A stretch of DNA of 64,000 nt from Thermococcus aggregans (GCF_024022995.1 NZ_CP099582.1:1389054-1453053); one strand, 5' to 3'; positions 8,715 to 17,882 are shown, numbered from the stretch's first letter. Made by a program: numbers and translations. The notes: a model not told the origin generated them from the sequence alone.

Positions 8715-9437
8715 TCACCCCCGTGAGGAAATCGCATCCGCGAGTTTTTTGATATCAGCCTCTTCCCCTCTGGCGAGGAGCAGGTAGAGGTTGCCCTCGT
8801 CCCTGAGCTTCAGCACTAGCAGGTGGTCGCTCCCCTTCCTGAACACCCAGCCCTCGAAAAGATTACCTGAGAGCTCCCTAACTGTGGTGTAGCCCGAGCG
8901 CTTAAGCTCTGAAACGTAAGCATCTATAATCTCGCCCGGAGGTTCGCTGTACTTGAGCCGAAATGCTTCGGCTATCTCTGACCCCTCAGGCGTTTCCCCG
9001 TAATTCACCTTGGCTATTATTGCCGTTTCTTCCAGTGGGTACACATAAACTGCGAGATAAACCCTTCCTGAAAGAGTTACGTTTGAGAAGGACACTCCAG
9101 GCATGATGAGATCCATCCAGTTCTCAGAGTAACCCTCGAGCGCCTTAAAGTAGCACCGCGGCCTTTCGCCTGTCCAGTTCGAGGGCTGAAAGTTAAAGAA
9201 GCCGACGAGCACGTGCCTTGGGCTTCCGGCTACAACTTCATCGAGAGTTATGCCCTTAAATCCCGCCTGGGGAGGAAAGCCTGGACCCACTACTATTGGA
9301 GGCTTAACATCGCTGACGTTTACGCTTATCCTCGAAAAGCAGAGAGTGGTGTCTCCCACGTTCGCATTCTGCACGTAGAGAAACACACTTATCCCGGAGA
9401 GGAGAATGAGGAGCGCTATGATGAGGTATTTCTTCAC
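8715..9437 (-). CDS. Exported or membrane-anchored protein of unknown function
   Basis: About 240 residues. A basic N-terminus and one hydrophobic segment (YLIIALLILLSGISVFLYV) give a signal anchor or signal peptide, so the remaining 215 residues should be outside the cell. That part has Asn-x-Ser/Thr sites, conserved-looking Pro/Gly turns and a C-terminal alpha/beta region (LVLKLRDEGNLYLLLARG). I recognise no family. TGGGGTGG before the GTG at 9437 supports that start. It is directly followed by the broken membrane protein A, just as the cysteine peptidase at 12104 is followed by its intact paralogue. This suggests a recurring two-gene unit. Confidence 0.65.
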   Translation of the reverse strand: MKKYLIIALLILLSGISVFLYVQNANVGDTTLCFSRISVNVSDVKPPIVVGPGFPPQAGFKGITLDEVVAGSPRHVLVGFFNFQPSNWTGERPRCYFKALEGYSENWMDLIMPGVSFSNVTLSGRVYLAVYVYPLEETAIIAKVNYGETPEGSEIAEAFRLKYSEPPGEIIDAYVSELKRSGYTTVRELSGNLFEGWVFRKGSDHLLVLKLRDEGNLYLLLARGEEADIKKLADAISSRG

Positions 9438-9562
9438 ACGAGCCACCCCAGGGTGTGTATAGTGCTGATGTTGGAATGGGGGGAAGCTATGGCCATGCGG
9501 TTAACCCACTACGGTTTGTGGTAGAAACTTTAATAAGGTTTTCGTTAAGCGTGGGTGTTTAA

Positions 9563-9676
9563 ATGCCCAGAATTCTTGCAAGCCCTTCAAAGGAAGCACA
9601 GAAATCCCGGAGCGTTTGCGAGCGGAACGTTTTTAGAGAGTTGTTAAGGAACGAAAACTGGGGAAGTATGAAATAG
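9563..9676 (+). other. Possible degenerate small gene
   Basis: An ATG at 9563 after GGGTG opens 37 codons (MPRILASPSKEAQKSRSVC...). A second frame from about 9620 reads KERKLGKYEIEAKLHEILY with a stop in its middle. The mixture of protein-like stretches in two frames suggests the remains of a gene rather than an intact one. No family could be assigned. The surrounding spacer 9438-9696 shows nothing else clear. Confidence 0.25.
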
Positions 9677-9696
9677 AAGCGAAGTTGCATGAAATC

Positions 9697-9827
9697 TTAT
9701 ATCGCCCGGGCCATGGACATCCTTATCGCAAGGTAAACCGCTAAGAGGCTCATAAAAGAGACTAAAGCTGACAGTCTCCCCAGTTTCTTCCCCTTTTCTC
9801 CTGGAAGGAGTGCAGGAGTGAAGGACA
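9697..9827 (-). pseudogene. 3' piece of four-helix membrane protein C, cut off by the insertion sequence
   Basis: On the minus strand this reads SFTPALLPGEKGKKLGRLSA, then LVSFMSLLAVYLAIRMSMAR and AI before a TAA at 9697-9699. It lines up with the C-terminal part of the intact paralogue (SGVAGKDKWEKVLLSIAG, then the last helix). It lies beyond the right end of the TnpB element, while the 5' piece of the same gene lies beyond its left end at 11276. Confidence 0.65.
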
Positions 9828-9836
9828 CTGACCCCC

Positions 9837-9857
9837 TCCCCGCCTTGAAGGGCGAGG
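9837..9857 (-). repeat. Right-end hairpin of the insertion sequence
   Basis: The plus strand reads TCCCCGCCTTGAAGGGCGAG followed by G. The CGCCTT/GAGGGCG type stem lies 8 bases after the tnpB stop. It matches the left-end copy at 19 of 21 positions. Confidence 0.7.
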
Positions 9858-9864
9858 GTTCGGC

Positions 9865-11175
9865 TTAACCCCTCGCCAACGGCAGGGAAGTTTGAGGGGC
9901 TTCATTAAAGCCCAATAAAGGTGGGCTTTTTAGCCCCTCCAGGAGGGTCTTCCCCCGGTTACCCCTCCTCTGAGCATAAAGCCCGCTCAGATTCGGGGTT
10001 ATGGTTCTCATAACCTTTTTTAAAATATTAAACGCTCCAACCAAGTCTGCATTAAAGATAAGCCCCGTTGCGGGACACTTAAACAAACCACGAACGAACC
10101 GAGCCCCATCGTGGGGCTTCCCGCAAACGGGGCAAACCTTAGAAGTGAAAGCCTCATTCACAACCAAAACTCGAATACCATACTCTTCGGCAACCTCAGT
10201 TAAACGTTTAATGACATAATTAAATCGCCAGACGTGAGAGAGAATAAAGTTTTGCTTCTTGCCCTTATCAGAGTTCCTCGCTATTCCCTTTGGATAGCCA
10301 ACGACAATTTTGGAAACACCTAACTCATAAAGCCTTCTCACGGTTTGTCTAACTGCCGTGTTAATGTAGTGCTTGGCTTGAAGCTTAGCCTTCTCGTGCA
10401 TTCTTTTGAGCTTTCTACTCGTCTTAGCTCCACTCTTGTTGAGTTTTGACTGATACTCGGCGATTTTTCTTCGCCAGTAGAAGTCAATGCTTTTAAGCGG
10501 TCTTCCATTGACCAGAAAGCTTTCTCCATTCTCAACGTAAACTGCCATCAAGTTGTTCACTCCTAAGTCAATTCCCGCCGAGAGGCTTCCTTTTGGCGTT
10601 CTTGGAACGCTTACCCATTCCTCACCCTCAAGTTTTTCCTCGACAGTAAGGCTAACGTGAGCATACCATTTCCGCTTAACGGGGTCGTAGGTTATCTCTA
10701 ACCGCCCCTGCTTGCCCTTCAGGTGAATTCTGCCCTTAAACTGGACTTCGAGGCGTTTAAACTTCCCAAGGCCTTTGAAGATTAGTTTGTTCCCTTCAAC
10801 CTTGTACTGGTCATTTCTCAGGACGATTAAGGGTTTCCTCCTCCCGTCTTCTTTGAGGTAGAGTGGAGGTTTTGGTTTGAGCCAAGAGGGGAGTTCTCCA
10901 TTCCTCTTCTTCCTCAGGAGTGAGAAAAAGCTTCTCCAAGCTTCAGCGTTTTTTCTCGCTATCTGCTGAACCGTGGCAGAACCGATTTCCCGTTTAAACT
11001 CCTCATAAACGGTTTTCTCGGTTTTGTTAAAGTCCACGATTTGCTCTTGGAAGTATTGTCGTCTCCTCAAGTAGTTTACTCGGTTCCAGGCTTTGGCTCC
11101 TGCATCGGCTAACTGGTGGAGGATTTTTGCTTGTTCTTTTGAGGGCTGGAGTTTTACTGTTACTGAGCGCTTCAT
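9865..11175 (-). CDS. tnpB: TnpB-like RNA-guided nuclease / OrfB
   Basis: 436 residues. The RuvC-like catalytic residues are intact: Asp in AGIDLGVNNLMAVY, Glu in RVLVVNEAFTS, and Asp in IFNADLVGAFNIL. The zinc ribbon begins normally with CPVCGKPHDGARF, but its second half is CPATG, so the fourth Cys is replaced by Thr. The N-terminal helix-turn-helix part begins MKRSVTVKLQPSKEQAKILH. Length is in the family's usual range. TnpB proteins of this group use an RNA made from the right end of the element to cut DNA and keep the element in place. No TnpA partner is in the window. It has interrupted a small membrane protein gene. Confidence 0.9.
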   Translation of the reverse strand: MKRSVTVKLQPSKEQAKILHQLADAGAKAWNRVNYLRRRQYFQEQIVDFNKTEKTVYEEFKREIGSATVQQIARKNAEAWRSFFSLLRKKRNGELPSWLKPKPPLYLKEDGRRKPLIVLRNDQYKVEGNKLIFKGLGKFKRLEVQFKGRIHLKGKQGRLEITYDPVKRKWYAHVSLTVEEKLEGEEWVSVPRTPKGSLSAGIDLGVNNLMAVYVENGESFLVNGRPLKSIDFYWRRKIAEYQSKLNKSGAKTSRKLKRMHEKAKLQAKHYINTAVRQTVRRLYELGVSKIVVGYPKGIARNSDKGKKQNFILSHVWRFNYVIKRLTEVAEEYGIRVLVVNEAFTSKVCPVCGKPHDGARFVRGLFKCPATGLIFNADLVGAFNILKKVMRTITPNLSGLYAQRRGNRGKTLLEGLKSPPLLGFNEAPQTSLPLARG

Positions 11176-11253
11176 TTCAAGGTATGGTATGGATTTTAGG
11201 CTTTAAAATAGTTTTGCTTTCCTGTTTAGAGGCCGGTTGGGTGGTTTATTGCA

Positions 11254-11274
11254 TCCCCGCCCTAAAGGGCGAGG
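11254..11274 (-). repeat. Left-end hairpin of the insertion sequence
   Basis: CGCCCTAAAGGGCG forms a perfect stem within a 21-base sequence shared with the right end. It lies 78 bases ahead of the tnpB start codon and directly inside the TTCAA (minus strand) that borders the interrupted gene. Confidence 0.7.
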
Positions 11275-11275
11275 C

Positions 11276-11591
11276 TTGAAAAAGAAAAATGTAAAATAGC
11301 GAGTGGGGAAATTTTCAAAAGGGCGACACCGGCAAACACGGTCACACAGGACGATGAAAAAATTACGGCTTCAGCCTTCAGGTTTCTCCAGAGGGAAACA
11401 GCGGTGACAACCACAAAGGGCAGTGCTACTGCCAAGAAGAAAACTGGCGATGGATCAAAGACGAAGTTACACGCGGGAGGGCTTCTCGACCAGCAGGAAG
11501 CCCCAACGTAGTATTCCGAAGGGAGTAAAATCATGAGCAGGAACTCACATGTTGGAAAAAGGAAAAGATAAAGGAGAGAGCGGAGCTTCAT
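11276..11591 (-). pseudogene. 5' piece of four-helix membrane protein C
   Basis: The start ATG at 11591 has GGTGATGAAGG ahead. About 105 residues are original: a first helix (LLYLFLFPTCEFLLMILLP), the family motif EYYVGASCWSRS then CNFVFDPSPVFF, and further helices. After FSF the frame runs into the insertion sequence and stops at 11262. Its YY-x(n)-C-x(n)-PSP pattern matches paralogues A and B. The missing C-terminus is found at 9697-9827. It lies 16 bases downstream of paralogue B, so B and C were neighbours in one operon. Confidence 0.7.
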
Positions 11592-11607
11592 CCTTCATCA
11601 CCACCCA

Positions 11608-12099
11608 TTAACACGACACGGCTGTGAGTTCGGCCGCTATCATCATACTTACTATGAGGCCGGGCAGAAAGCCCGCAATACTGAGCAGCACTTTTTCCCA
11701 CTTGTCTTTTCCGGCTACCCCACTAACCGCCAAAGAGACAACGAGCAGAACCAGTAAAACACCGGGCCCTTTAGTTTTAAAACACCCAATAATCACCGAC
11801 AGAATAGGCAAGCTTATTGAGACAGCCGATTTCTTTAGGGCGGGCTTCCTAAACCAGAGGTATAGGATGAGCAGGACAAGTGCAGGGAGTAAAACGAGAA
11901 GAACAAACTCCGGCGAGGGAGAGTATTTGCTCCAAGAAACACAGGGCCTTCCCGCCCCACCTGTCCAGTTCTCAAAAAAGATTGTACATCTCTTAACATA
12001 ATACCTACCGATGAACCGACTATTGTAAGCGAGTATAAGCTCCCAGGCCGTTGCAAAAATAATGGAAAGAACATAGAACATGAATTCCCTACGGCTCAT
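11608..12099 (-). CDS. Four-helix membrane protein (paralogue B, intact)
   Basis: 163 residues with four or five hydrophobic segments. The first is SIIFATAWELILAY. An external loop with Cys residues and the pattern ENWTGGAGRPCVSWSKYSPS follows, then a helix pair, a basic loop (FRKPALKK) and two more helices ending in LTAVSC. I recognise no named family, but two more copies lie within 4 kb. The AGGAGGTGA that ends the peptidase gene upstream serves as the ribosome binding site, so the two are co-translated. A role in anchoring, sensing or protecting against the secreted peptidase is possible but is inference. Confidence 0.7.
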   Translation of the reverse strand: MSRREFMFYVLSIIFATAWELILAYNSRFIGRYYVKRCTIFFENWTGGAGRPCVSWSKYSPSPEFVLLVLLPALVLLILYLWFRKPALKKSAVSISLPILSVIIGCFKTKGPGVLLVLLVVSLAVSGVAGKDKWEKVLLSIAGFLPGLIVSMMIAAELTAVSC

Positions 12100-12103
12100 T
12101 GGG

Positions 12104-13441
12104 TCACCTCCTCTTGGGAATTACCTTCACAAGGTGAGTATCTGAGCCCCAGTTGCCCCACGCGAGATAATGCTCGTTCATGTCCCAGCCGCTGTGAATG
12201 ACTAGGTAATCCACTGTGTTAGAATTTCCCACATACCCAACTACAACAACGCTATGGTTCCCGTAGGGTCCCTGCCCGTATACTGAGCTTCCACCGTTAT
12301 AAAGCTGGAGTAAGATAGGGTGGTTGCTGTCAACTTCATTAATAACATCGCTTGCATGTATATAGCCAAACCAAGAACATAATCCCAAAGTGCAAGTAGG
12401 CTGTGCATCGTAACTGTGGACGAGAGACCACGAAACAATTCCTTCGTTCTTCAGTTTTTGATATTCGTCTGCAAAGGCTTCAATGCCATCACATGCGTCA
12501 GGTCCCCAGCTCCCACACCAATAGGTCTGTCCGGGATCATTCTCCTTATCAAACGTTCCCATAGTGTGGTGAAGGATGTCAACCAGGGACGTCATGTACT
12601 CCTTGTATTCCTGTGTGTAATAACCGTTTTCATAGATTTCTGGATGCTCATAATAGGCTATAATTTGAGCGGCGGCAATTGGGGTGCACCCGTCCCATGC
12701 ATCCCACGGGTCTCCCTTCGGTCCAACGTTCTTAGGATAACTCATTGACAAATTCTTTGGGTCCCCAAAATACGGGTCCATTTCTGTCCATATTGGAACG
12801 TTGGGTATAATCTTGGTGTATATGTCATCTGATAGAATTCCGACCATAGGTTCACTCGCTGAGGAAGTCTCAAGGGCTCTCCAGGCATTTACCACACGTT
12901 TTGGAGAGAATGAGAGTTTAACGGTTTTTGGAACGGGAACCTGTCTGCCGTGAATATCCACAGCTTTTCCGTTTCCCAGTTCTATGCTGTAGCTCAGCCC
13001 GCCGTAATAAAGCAACCTGTTCTGTTTTGCTGTGAAGCCTTTGATTCTTGCCGCTCCAATTCTTCCCAGCCTTTTACTTGGGGCCTCACCTTTCCCAAAC
13101 TCAAGAATTGGAGTCATGTACTTCTGAGCCGCCACGAGGATGAACCCCTCGGGCTTTCCATTTACAAGCACGGTGAACTCATAAGCGCTTTTGGTTCCGT
13201 TGGGGAAGTAGTACACCACGGGCTGGGAAAGCTTTGCATTCTCCCAGTCCTCGAATCCAGGGATGTTTGATGACGCCCAAAGGAGGTGCTGCTTGGCAAC
13301 AAACCTGGCCTCAGCTGACGTCACAGAACCGTCGAAGTTCTTTGGGGGAACCAAACTTAGGGCCCCCGGGAAACTACTCAATACTAAGGTTACGAAAACC
13401 ATCCCAACCAGACAATATTTCCAGCCCTTCAAAGGAATCAC
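12104..13441 (-). CDS. Secreted papain-fold cysteine peptidase (C39/C10-like)
   Basis: 445 residues. A signal peptide (about residues 10-30, ending FPGALS) and a long N-terminal region (about 40-230, which looks like a propeptide) lead to the catalytic domain. The nucleophile is Cys252 in DGCTPIAAAQIIAYY, the His is His396 in GNHSVVVVGY, and the third residue is Asp420 in HSGWD. These spacings fit the C39-like_2 / streptopain-like group of papain-fold peptidases. Extra Cys pairs (CGSWGPDAC, CTLGLC) may form disulfides. It probably acts outside the cell. It is first in an operon with membrane proteins B and C. The GTG at 13441 sits about 27 bases from the TATA box, so the message may be leaderless. 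Confidence 0.75.
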   Translation of the reverse strand: MIPLKGWKYCLVGMVFVTLVLSSFPGALSLVPPKNFDGSVTSAEARFVAKQHLLWASSNIPGFEDWENAKLSQPVVYYFPNGTKSAYEFTVLVNGKPEGFILVAAQKYMTPILEFGKGEAPSKRLGRIGAARIKGFTAKQNRLLYYGGLSYSIELGNGKAVDIHGRQVPVPKTVKLSFSPKRVVNAWRALETSSASEPMVGILSDDIYTKIIPNVPIWTEMDPYFGDPKNLSMSYPKNVGPKGDPWDAWDGCTPIAAAQIIAYYEHPEIYENGYYTQEYKEYMTSLVDILHHTMGTFDKENDPGQTYWCGSWGPDACDGIEAFADEYQKLKNEGIVSWSLVHSYDAQPTCTLGLCSWFGYIHASDVINEVDSNHPILLQLYNGGSSVYGQGPYGNHSVVVVGYVGNSNTVDYLVIHSGWDMNEHYLAWGNWGSDTHLVKVIPKRR

Positions 13442-13453
13442 CAGTTGAAATAA

Positions 13454-13472
13454 TACTACGATAGTATATAAG
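13454..13472 (-). promoter_or_regulatory. TATA box and palindrome before the peptidase gene
   Basis: The minus strand reads CTTCTTATATACTATCGTAG. The TATA element (13465-13472) adjoins the 13-base palindrome TACTACGATAGTA (13454-13466, plus strand), which lies between the TATA box and the expected transcription start. A repressor bound here would block initiation. The rest of the 13473-13576 spacer shows only a weak hairpin (ATGCCG / CGGCAT at 13532 and 13554). Confidence 0.5.
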
Positions 13473-13576
13473 AAGTGTTGGAATCAATTGGTAGCATACT
13501 TCGAAAGTGAAGAAAATCAACACAGGAGGAAATGCCGTTGTCTGGTCACTTTTCGGCATGTGGAAAGACAAGGAAA

Positions 13577-14326
13577 TCAAAACTCCGTCCTCAACTTCCA
13601 GCCGTCTATACTGAAGCCACCCATTTTATCAAGGACGTGGTTTATTAACGCCTCGACGTTTTCGGTTCTGACCTCTTGCATGGCCCCGAGGAAAAGTTCG
13701 ACAAACCTCTCATCCGGGAAGTCCGGGAAGAGGTATGCTTTTCTAAAGGCCCCCTCGGTAAAGAGCCGGTAAACCTTGCTAGCCGGCGGTATTTCAACCC
13801 CCAAGAATCTGGCGTAGTATTCCAGAGCCATTTTTAGGGCCAGATGATAGAGGTAAGCGTAGCTTGGGTTTCCTCTGTTTTCGGCGTCCTTCAAACTATC
13901 GAGGACGTCCCAGAGGAAGTACTTGGCCAGCTCGATTCTCGTTTCGTCCGGCTTTGGAAACGGCTTTCCCATGTACTCCTTAGCCTCTACCCTAAGAACC
14001 TCAATTATTCCCGTTTTGTCAAAGAGGGTCTTTCCTGTGAGAATTATCCTAGCCGTGCTCCTGCTGTTCTGGGCGAGCTCCCCCTCGAAGTACTCCCTAA
14101 CCGCCCGGACTGGGTTCGCAAAGTATTCAATCAAAACGCCGTCCACAATGACGTTCCCTCTTTCTCTCCAGCCAACATCGTCGGAGAGGATTATGTAGAC
14201 GTCCACGTCCGAGCGAGAAGTTTGCAGGCCGAGGGCATAGCTTCCAGTCAGCAGGGCAGCTTCGACGAACTCTTGCTCTTTCCAAGGTCTGAGGAACTTC
14301 TCAAGCGCCTGCTTCCAGTCTCCCAT
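13577..14326 (-). CDS. Nucleotidyltransferase-domain protein
   Basis: 249 residues. The pol-beta fold signature is clear near residues 25-45: LTGSYALGLQTSRSDVDVYI, with G-S and the D-x-D metal ligands. It is followed by the beta strand VLIEYF that usually bears the third acidic residue. The C-terminal half is helical (FLWDVLDSLKDAENRG, then LALKMALEYYARFL), like the helical domain of kanamycin-type or HEPN-paired nucleotidyltransferases. The substrate is unknown; a toxin-antitoxin or small-molecule nucleotidylation role is possible. It ends the GC-richer stretch that begins near 4 kb. Confidence 0.7.
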   Translation of the reverse strand: MGDWKQALEKFLRPWKEQEFVEAALLTGSYALGLQTSRSDVDVYIILSDDVGWRERGNVIVDGVLIEYFANPVRAVREYFEGELAQNSRSTARIILTGKTLFDKTGIIEVLRVEAKEYMGKPFPKPDETRIELAKYFLWDVLDSLKDAENRGNPSYAYLYHLALKMALEYYARFLGVEIPPASKVYRLFTEGAFRKAYLFPDFPDERFVELFLGAMQEVRTENVEALINHVLDKMGGFSIDGWKLRTEF

Positions 14327-14335
14327 AACGCCACC

Positions 14336-14896
14336 TCAGAACTCTGGAATCCTCAACGGTGCTTGGAGTTCCTTTTCATTTTTCTCCAAGTTCGTTGCCA
14401 GCATTCTTATCCTTTCCACTCCCTTAATTTCCTTTATGTACTCTGCCACGCTCTTCGGAACTAAATCTTCCCACGGTTCTCCTTCAATCATCCTTCTTCT
14501 TATTTCCGTGGCAGAAAGAATGTCTTTCCTGAACATCGGTTGAACTACAACCTTGTATCCCCTCTCTTTGAAGAGCTGTGCAACCAGTGAATTCCCCGTG
14601 AAAACTATATCAAACTTTGGAACCATGGCTTCAACGTAAGGAGCCCAGATTGAATTGAAGTTAATATCTGGTAGGGCAACAAGAAAATATTTTCCTCTCG
14701 GAATGCCCTTTTCATCCAGAGCCCTTATGAGCATCTCCATCCTTTCACTTGCTGTAAATGGGTTTTTCAAAGTATGGCTAACTTGAGCACTTCCTATTCC
14801 TATTATAACCTCATCCACCTGCTCAAAAACGTATTCAAGCGCCTTTATGTGTCCATTGTGAACGGGCTGGAATCTGCCAACGAAAAGGCCTCTCAT
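14336..14896 (-). CDS. nadM: Nicotinamide-nucleotide adenylyltransferase
   Basis: 186 residues, the usual length for the archaeal enzyme that joins NMN and ATP to give NAD. The nucleotidyltransferase motif GRFQPVHNGHIKALEY near the N-terminus holds the (H/T)xGH signature, and the C-terminal LSATEIRRRMIEGEPW is the ISTERR-like phosphate-binding motif. SAQVSHTLKNPFTASERMEM matches the archaeal family. It lies 3 bases downstream of the SAM hydrolase gene on the same strand. Confidence 0.92.
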   Translation of the reverse strand: MRGLFVGRFQPVHNGHIKALEYVFEQVDEVIIGIGSAQVSHTLKNPFTASERMEMLIRALDEKGIPRGKYFLVALPDINFNSIWAPYVEAMVPKFDIVFTGNSLVAQLFKERGYKVVVQPMFRKDILSATEIRRRMIEGEPWEDLVPKSVAEYIKEIKGVERIRMLATNLEKNEKELQAPLRIPEF

Positions 14897-14899
14897 TAT

Positions 14900-15703
<804 letters not shown>

Positions 15704-15732
15704 CTACCTTTAAAAGAACTTTGGGGAAAGGC

Positions 15733-17343
15733 ATGAAGCATTTAAAGCTCATTCCAATTGTACTCGCTTTCTTGGTATTATCTTCTGGATGTTTAATTAA
15801 GGAACCTGCGAAGGTTGATATTAGCATTGATAAGACCGCCGTTAAAGTAGGAGATGTTTTTCACGTTGTAGTTAAAGTTAACAACACGGGAAAAGTCGCA
15901 ATAATAGGGGTTAACCTGTATATCAACAACCCAGACTTCAGAATACTCCAAAGGCCTTCTTTAGATGCTCCCCTTAAAGTCGGCGATGTAGCTGAGCTTA
16001 TATGGATAGTCCAAGCCCCATCGAAACCAGGGAGATATATGGTCAAAGCATCCGTAGAGGTTGTGGATGAACTTCAAAGGACATGGGGAGGATTTTACAA
16101 AGAGCTAGTAATGAATGTTGTAGAAAACGAAAGCGAGATACCTGCCTTTGGAGTGTTAAGTACAAGCGTCGCTGCTCCGGAGGAAGTGGAAGGAGGAAAC
16201 GAATTTGAAGTAAAGATCACGCTAAAAAACACGGGCAATGCTCCTGTAACAGTTAGGGAAGTCTCATTGAATCTCTTGGATGGTATGGAAGTTATCAAAG
16301 AACCAGATGTTCCAGTAAACGTTCTCCCCAAGAGGGAGTACACGCTGATTTATGTTATTAAAGCCCCCTACAAGCCAGAAGAAGGCTACTTGACGATTTC
16401 TGTGGTTTACAGCGAGAATGGAAACGAAAAGAGGGAGCTTAAAAACAAGTTCATTAAAGTAATCTGGAGACCGTGGAATTATGATGATGGCACTTTAAGA
16501 CTGGCATATGGAGAAGAATATTACTGGATAGCTCTCCCATATCTTGTTGATGGATTTTGGAAAGAGAAATTTAACTCCACATCGAGGATAGATAGGGAGC
16601 TATTAAGGAATGAATCAATCTCGCTTGTGAAAAATGCCACCTCCGAAGTTGAAGCTGCAAAAGCGGTTTACAATATGATTAAAAGCAGGTACTCCTTTGG
16701 GGACATTACAACTACCACAAATCCAACCAATATACTTCCTCAAAACAAGATAAGCTATGAAGAGGGTACACTCCTCTTTACAGGAATTTTGAGGTCTTTA
16801 AATATTCCAGCTAGGGTCGTGACACTTTATAATGGAAATGACTGCACAGAGAATGTAATCTCTGAATTTTATTCTGCAGGAAAATGGTATGTGGTGGACT
16901 TTAAAAAAGGATTCTTTGGCTCAAGAGAGGAATACATGGCGACCCCATACTTCCCCAGAATTTATCAGATGGTAACGAATGAGCTCTACAATCTCGTTGC
17001 CCAAGCACCGGAAGAGGAAGAGGGACATGAGCATGTGGATGTAAGTCCCGAATACTTAGCCAATATAGAGGATTCTCTAAAAGAGGTCGTATTAGAAAGA
17101 CTCAACCCCACCCTAAGGCCGAAATTATCCGTAGTGCTGATCGACATGAATCAAAACGAGCGTATATTTACCCTTTTCCTATTCGCTTCTGCTCCTCAGG
17201 GAGAGTTAAACCTCGTATTTCAGAAGGCCGATCCAAAGAATCTTGCGAAAAACGTCGATGCCCTATACAATTTTTACAAAGACAAACAATGGCCAGAAAA
17301 CTTTAGGGAATACTGGAACATTCTTATGGAGGTGTACAGATGA
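15733..17343 (+). CDS. Lipoprotein with CARDB-like domains and a degenerate transglutaminase-like domain
   Basis: About 536 residues. The N-terminus is a lipoprotein signal ([15 protein letters not shown]). Two immunoglobulin-like repeats of CARDB type follow (about 30-130 and 150-245; both with [12 protein letters not shown] strands). A transglutaminase-like core then covers about 300-410 ([18 protein letters not shown], then [13 protein letters not shown]). The position of the catalytic Cys reads SYEEGTLLF and the His is also missing, so it is unlikely to be active. ATG at 15733 is preferred to the TTG at 15721 because GGGGAAAGG precedes it. The stop overlaps the trm56 start by 4 bases. It acts outside the membrane; its role is unknown. 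Confidence 0.7.
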   Translation: MKHLKLIPIVLAFLVLSSGCLIKEPAKVDISIDKTAVKVGDVFHVVVKVNNTGKVAIIGVNLYINNPDFRILQRPSLDAPLKVGDVAELIWIVQAPSKPGRYMVKASVEVVDELQRTWGGFYKELVMNVVENESEIPAFGVLSTSVAAPEEVEGGNEFEVKITLKNTGNAPVTVREVSLNLLDGMEVIKEPDVPVNVLPKREYTLIYVIKAPYKPEEGYLTISVVYSENGNEKRELKNKFIKVIWRPWNYDDGTLRLAYGEEYYWIALPYLVDGFWKEKFNSTSRIDRELLRNESISLVKNATSEVEAAKAVYNMIKSRYSFGDITTTTNPTNILPQNKISYEEGTLLFTGILRSLNIPARVVTLYNGNDCTENVISEFYSAGKWYVVDFKKGFFGSREEYMATPYFPRIYQMVTNELYNLVAQAPEEEEGHEHVDVSPEYLANIEDSLKEVVLERLNPTLRPKLSVVLIDMNQNERIFTLFLFASAPQGELNLVFQKADPKNLAKNVDALYNFYKDKQWPENFREYWNILMEVYR

Positions 17344-17882
17344 TAGTGGTACTCAGATTGGGGCACAGACCAGAGAGAGATAAAAGAATTACAACCCACG
17401 TAGCCTTAACTGCAAGGGCTTTTGGAGCGGATAAAATTATTGTAGCAGCTGAGAAGGATGAACACGTATATGAGAGTGTCACAGATGTCGTAAAACGTTG
17501 GGGAGGGTCTTTTGAAATTGAATTCAACCCACACTGGAGGCAGATTTTGAGAGAGTGGAAAGGGAAGATAGTTCACTTAACCATGTATGGAATACCAATC
17601 GATGAAGCTATTCCGAAAATAAGAGAGGACTTGAAAAAAGAGGACATTTTAGTCGTTGTCGGAGCTGAGAAAGTCCCCAGAGAAGTTTACGAAATAGCGG
17701 ACTACAACGTGGCCGTTGGAAATCAGCCACACAGCGAAGTTGCGGCATTAGCAGTATTCCTTGATAGGCTCCTCGAAGGAAAAGGATTAAAAAAGGAATT
17801 TAAGGATGCAAAGATTAAGATAATTCCTCAAGAAAAAGGCAAGAAAGTGGTATCACTGGAGGAGCAGGGAGATGCTGAATAG
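17340..17882 (+). CDS. trm56: tRNA (cytidine(56)-2'-O)-methyltransferase
   Basis: 180 residues, of the SPOUT family. Archaeal aTrm56 features are seen: [19 protein letters not shown] at the N-terminus, and the knotted C-terminal motif [20 protein letters not shown], then [20 protein letters not shown]. It methylates C56 in the T-loop of tRNAs. It overlaps the lipoprotein gene by ATGA and the lipid synthase gene by 11 bases, so the three are one operon. Confidence 0.92.
   Translation: MIVVLRLGHRPERDKRITTHVALTARAFGADKIIVAAEKDEHVYESVTDVVKRWGGSFEIEFNPHWRQILREWKGKIVHLTMYGIPIDEAIPKIREDLKKEDILVVVGAEKVPREVYEIADYNVAVGNQPHSEVAALAVFLDRLLEGKGLKKEFKDAKIKIIPQEKGKKVVSLEEQGDAE

Larger units (their letters stand above)
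9828..11275 (-). mobile_element. TnpB-only insertion sequence (IS200/IS605 group, IS1341-like)
   Basis: One tnpB gene with no tnpA lies between two copies of a 21-base hairpin-forming sequence. The outer copy is at 9837-9857 and the other at 11254-11274, same orientation, 19 of 21 identical, both centred on a GGGCGAGG-type stem. The borders are inferred: with these ends, the flanking gene pieces join in frame (F-S-M-S-F-T) and the left flank ends in TTCAA, which suits an element that makes no target duplication. Transposition would need TnpA from elsewhere. Minus-strand sequence around 9828-9865, downstream of tnpB, would be the scaffold of a right-end guide RNA. Confidence 0.75.

Noticed and set aside
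12104..13441. Peptidase taken as the maturation protease of the cysteine-rich precursor
   Set aside because: It lacks an ABC transporter domain, lies 39 kb away, and carries its own secretion signal and propeptide-like region, so no link can be supported from this window.
13374..13580. Minus-strand frame across the peptidase promoter
   Set aside because: It runs through the TATA box and palindrome and into the peptidase gene in a different frame, with no ribosome binding site.
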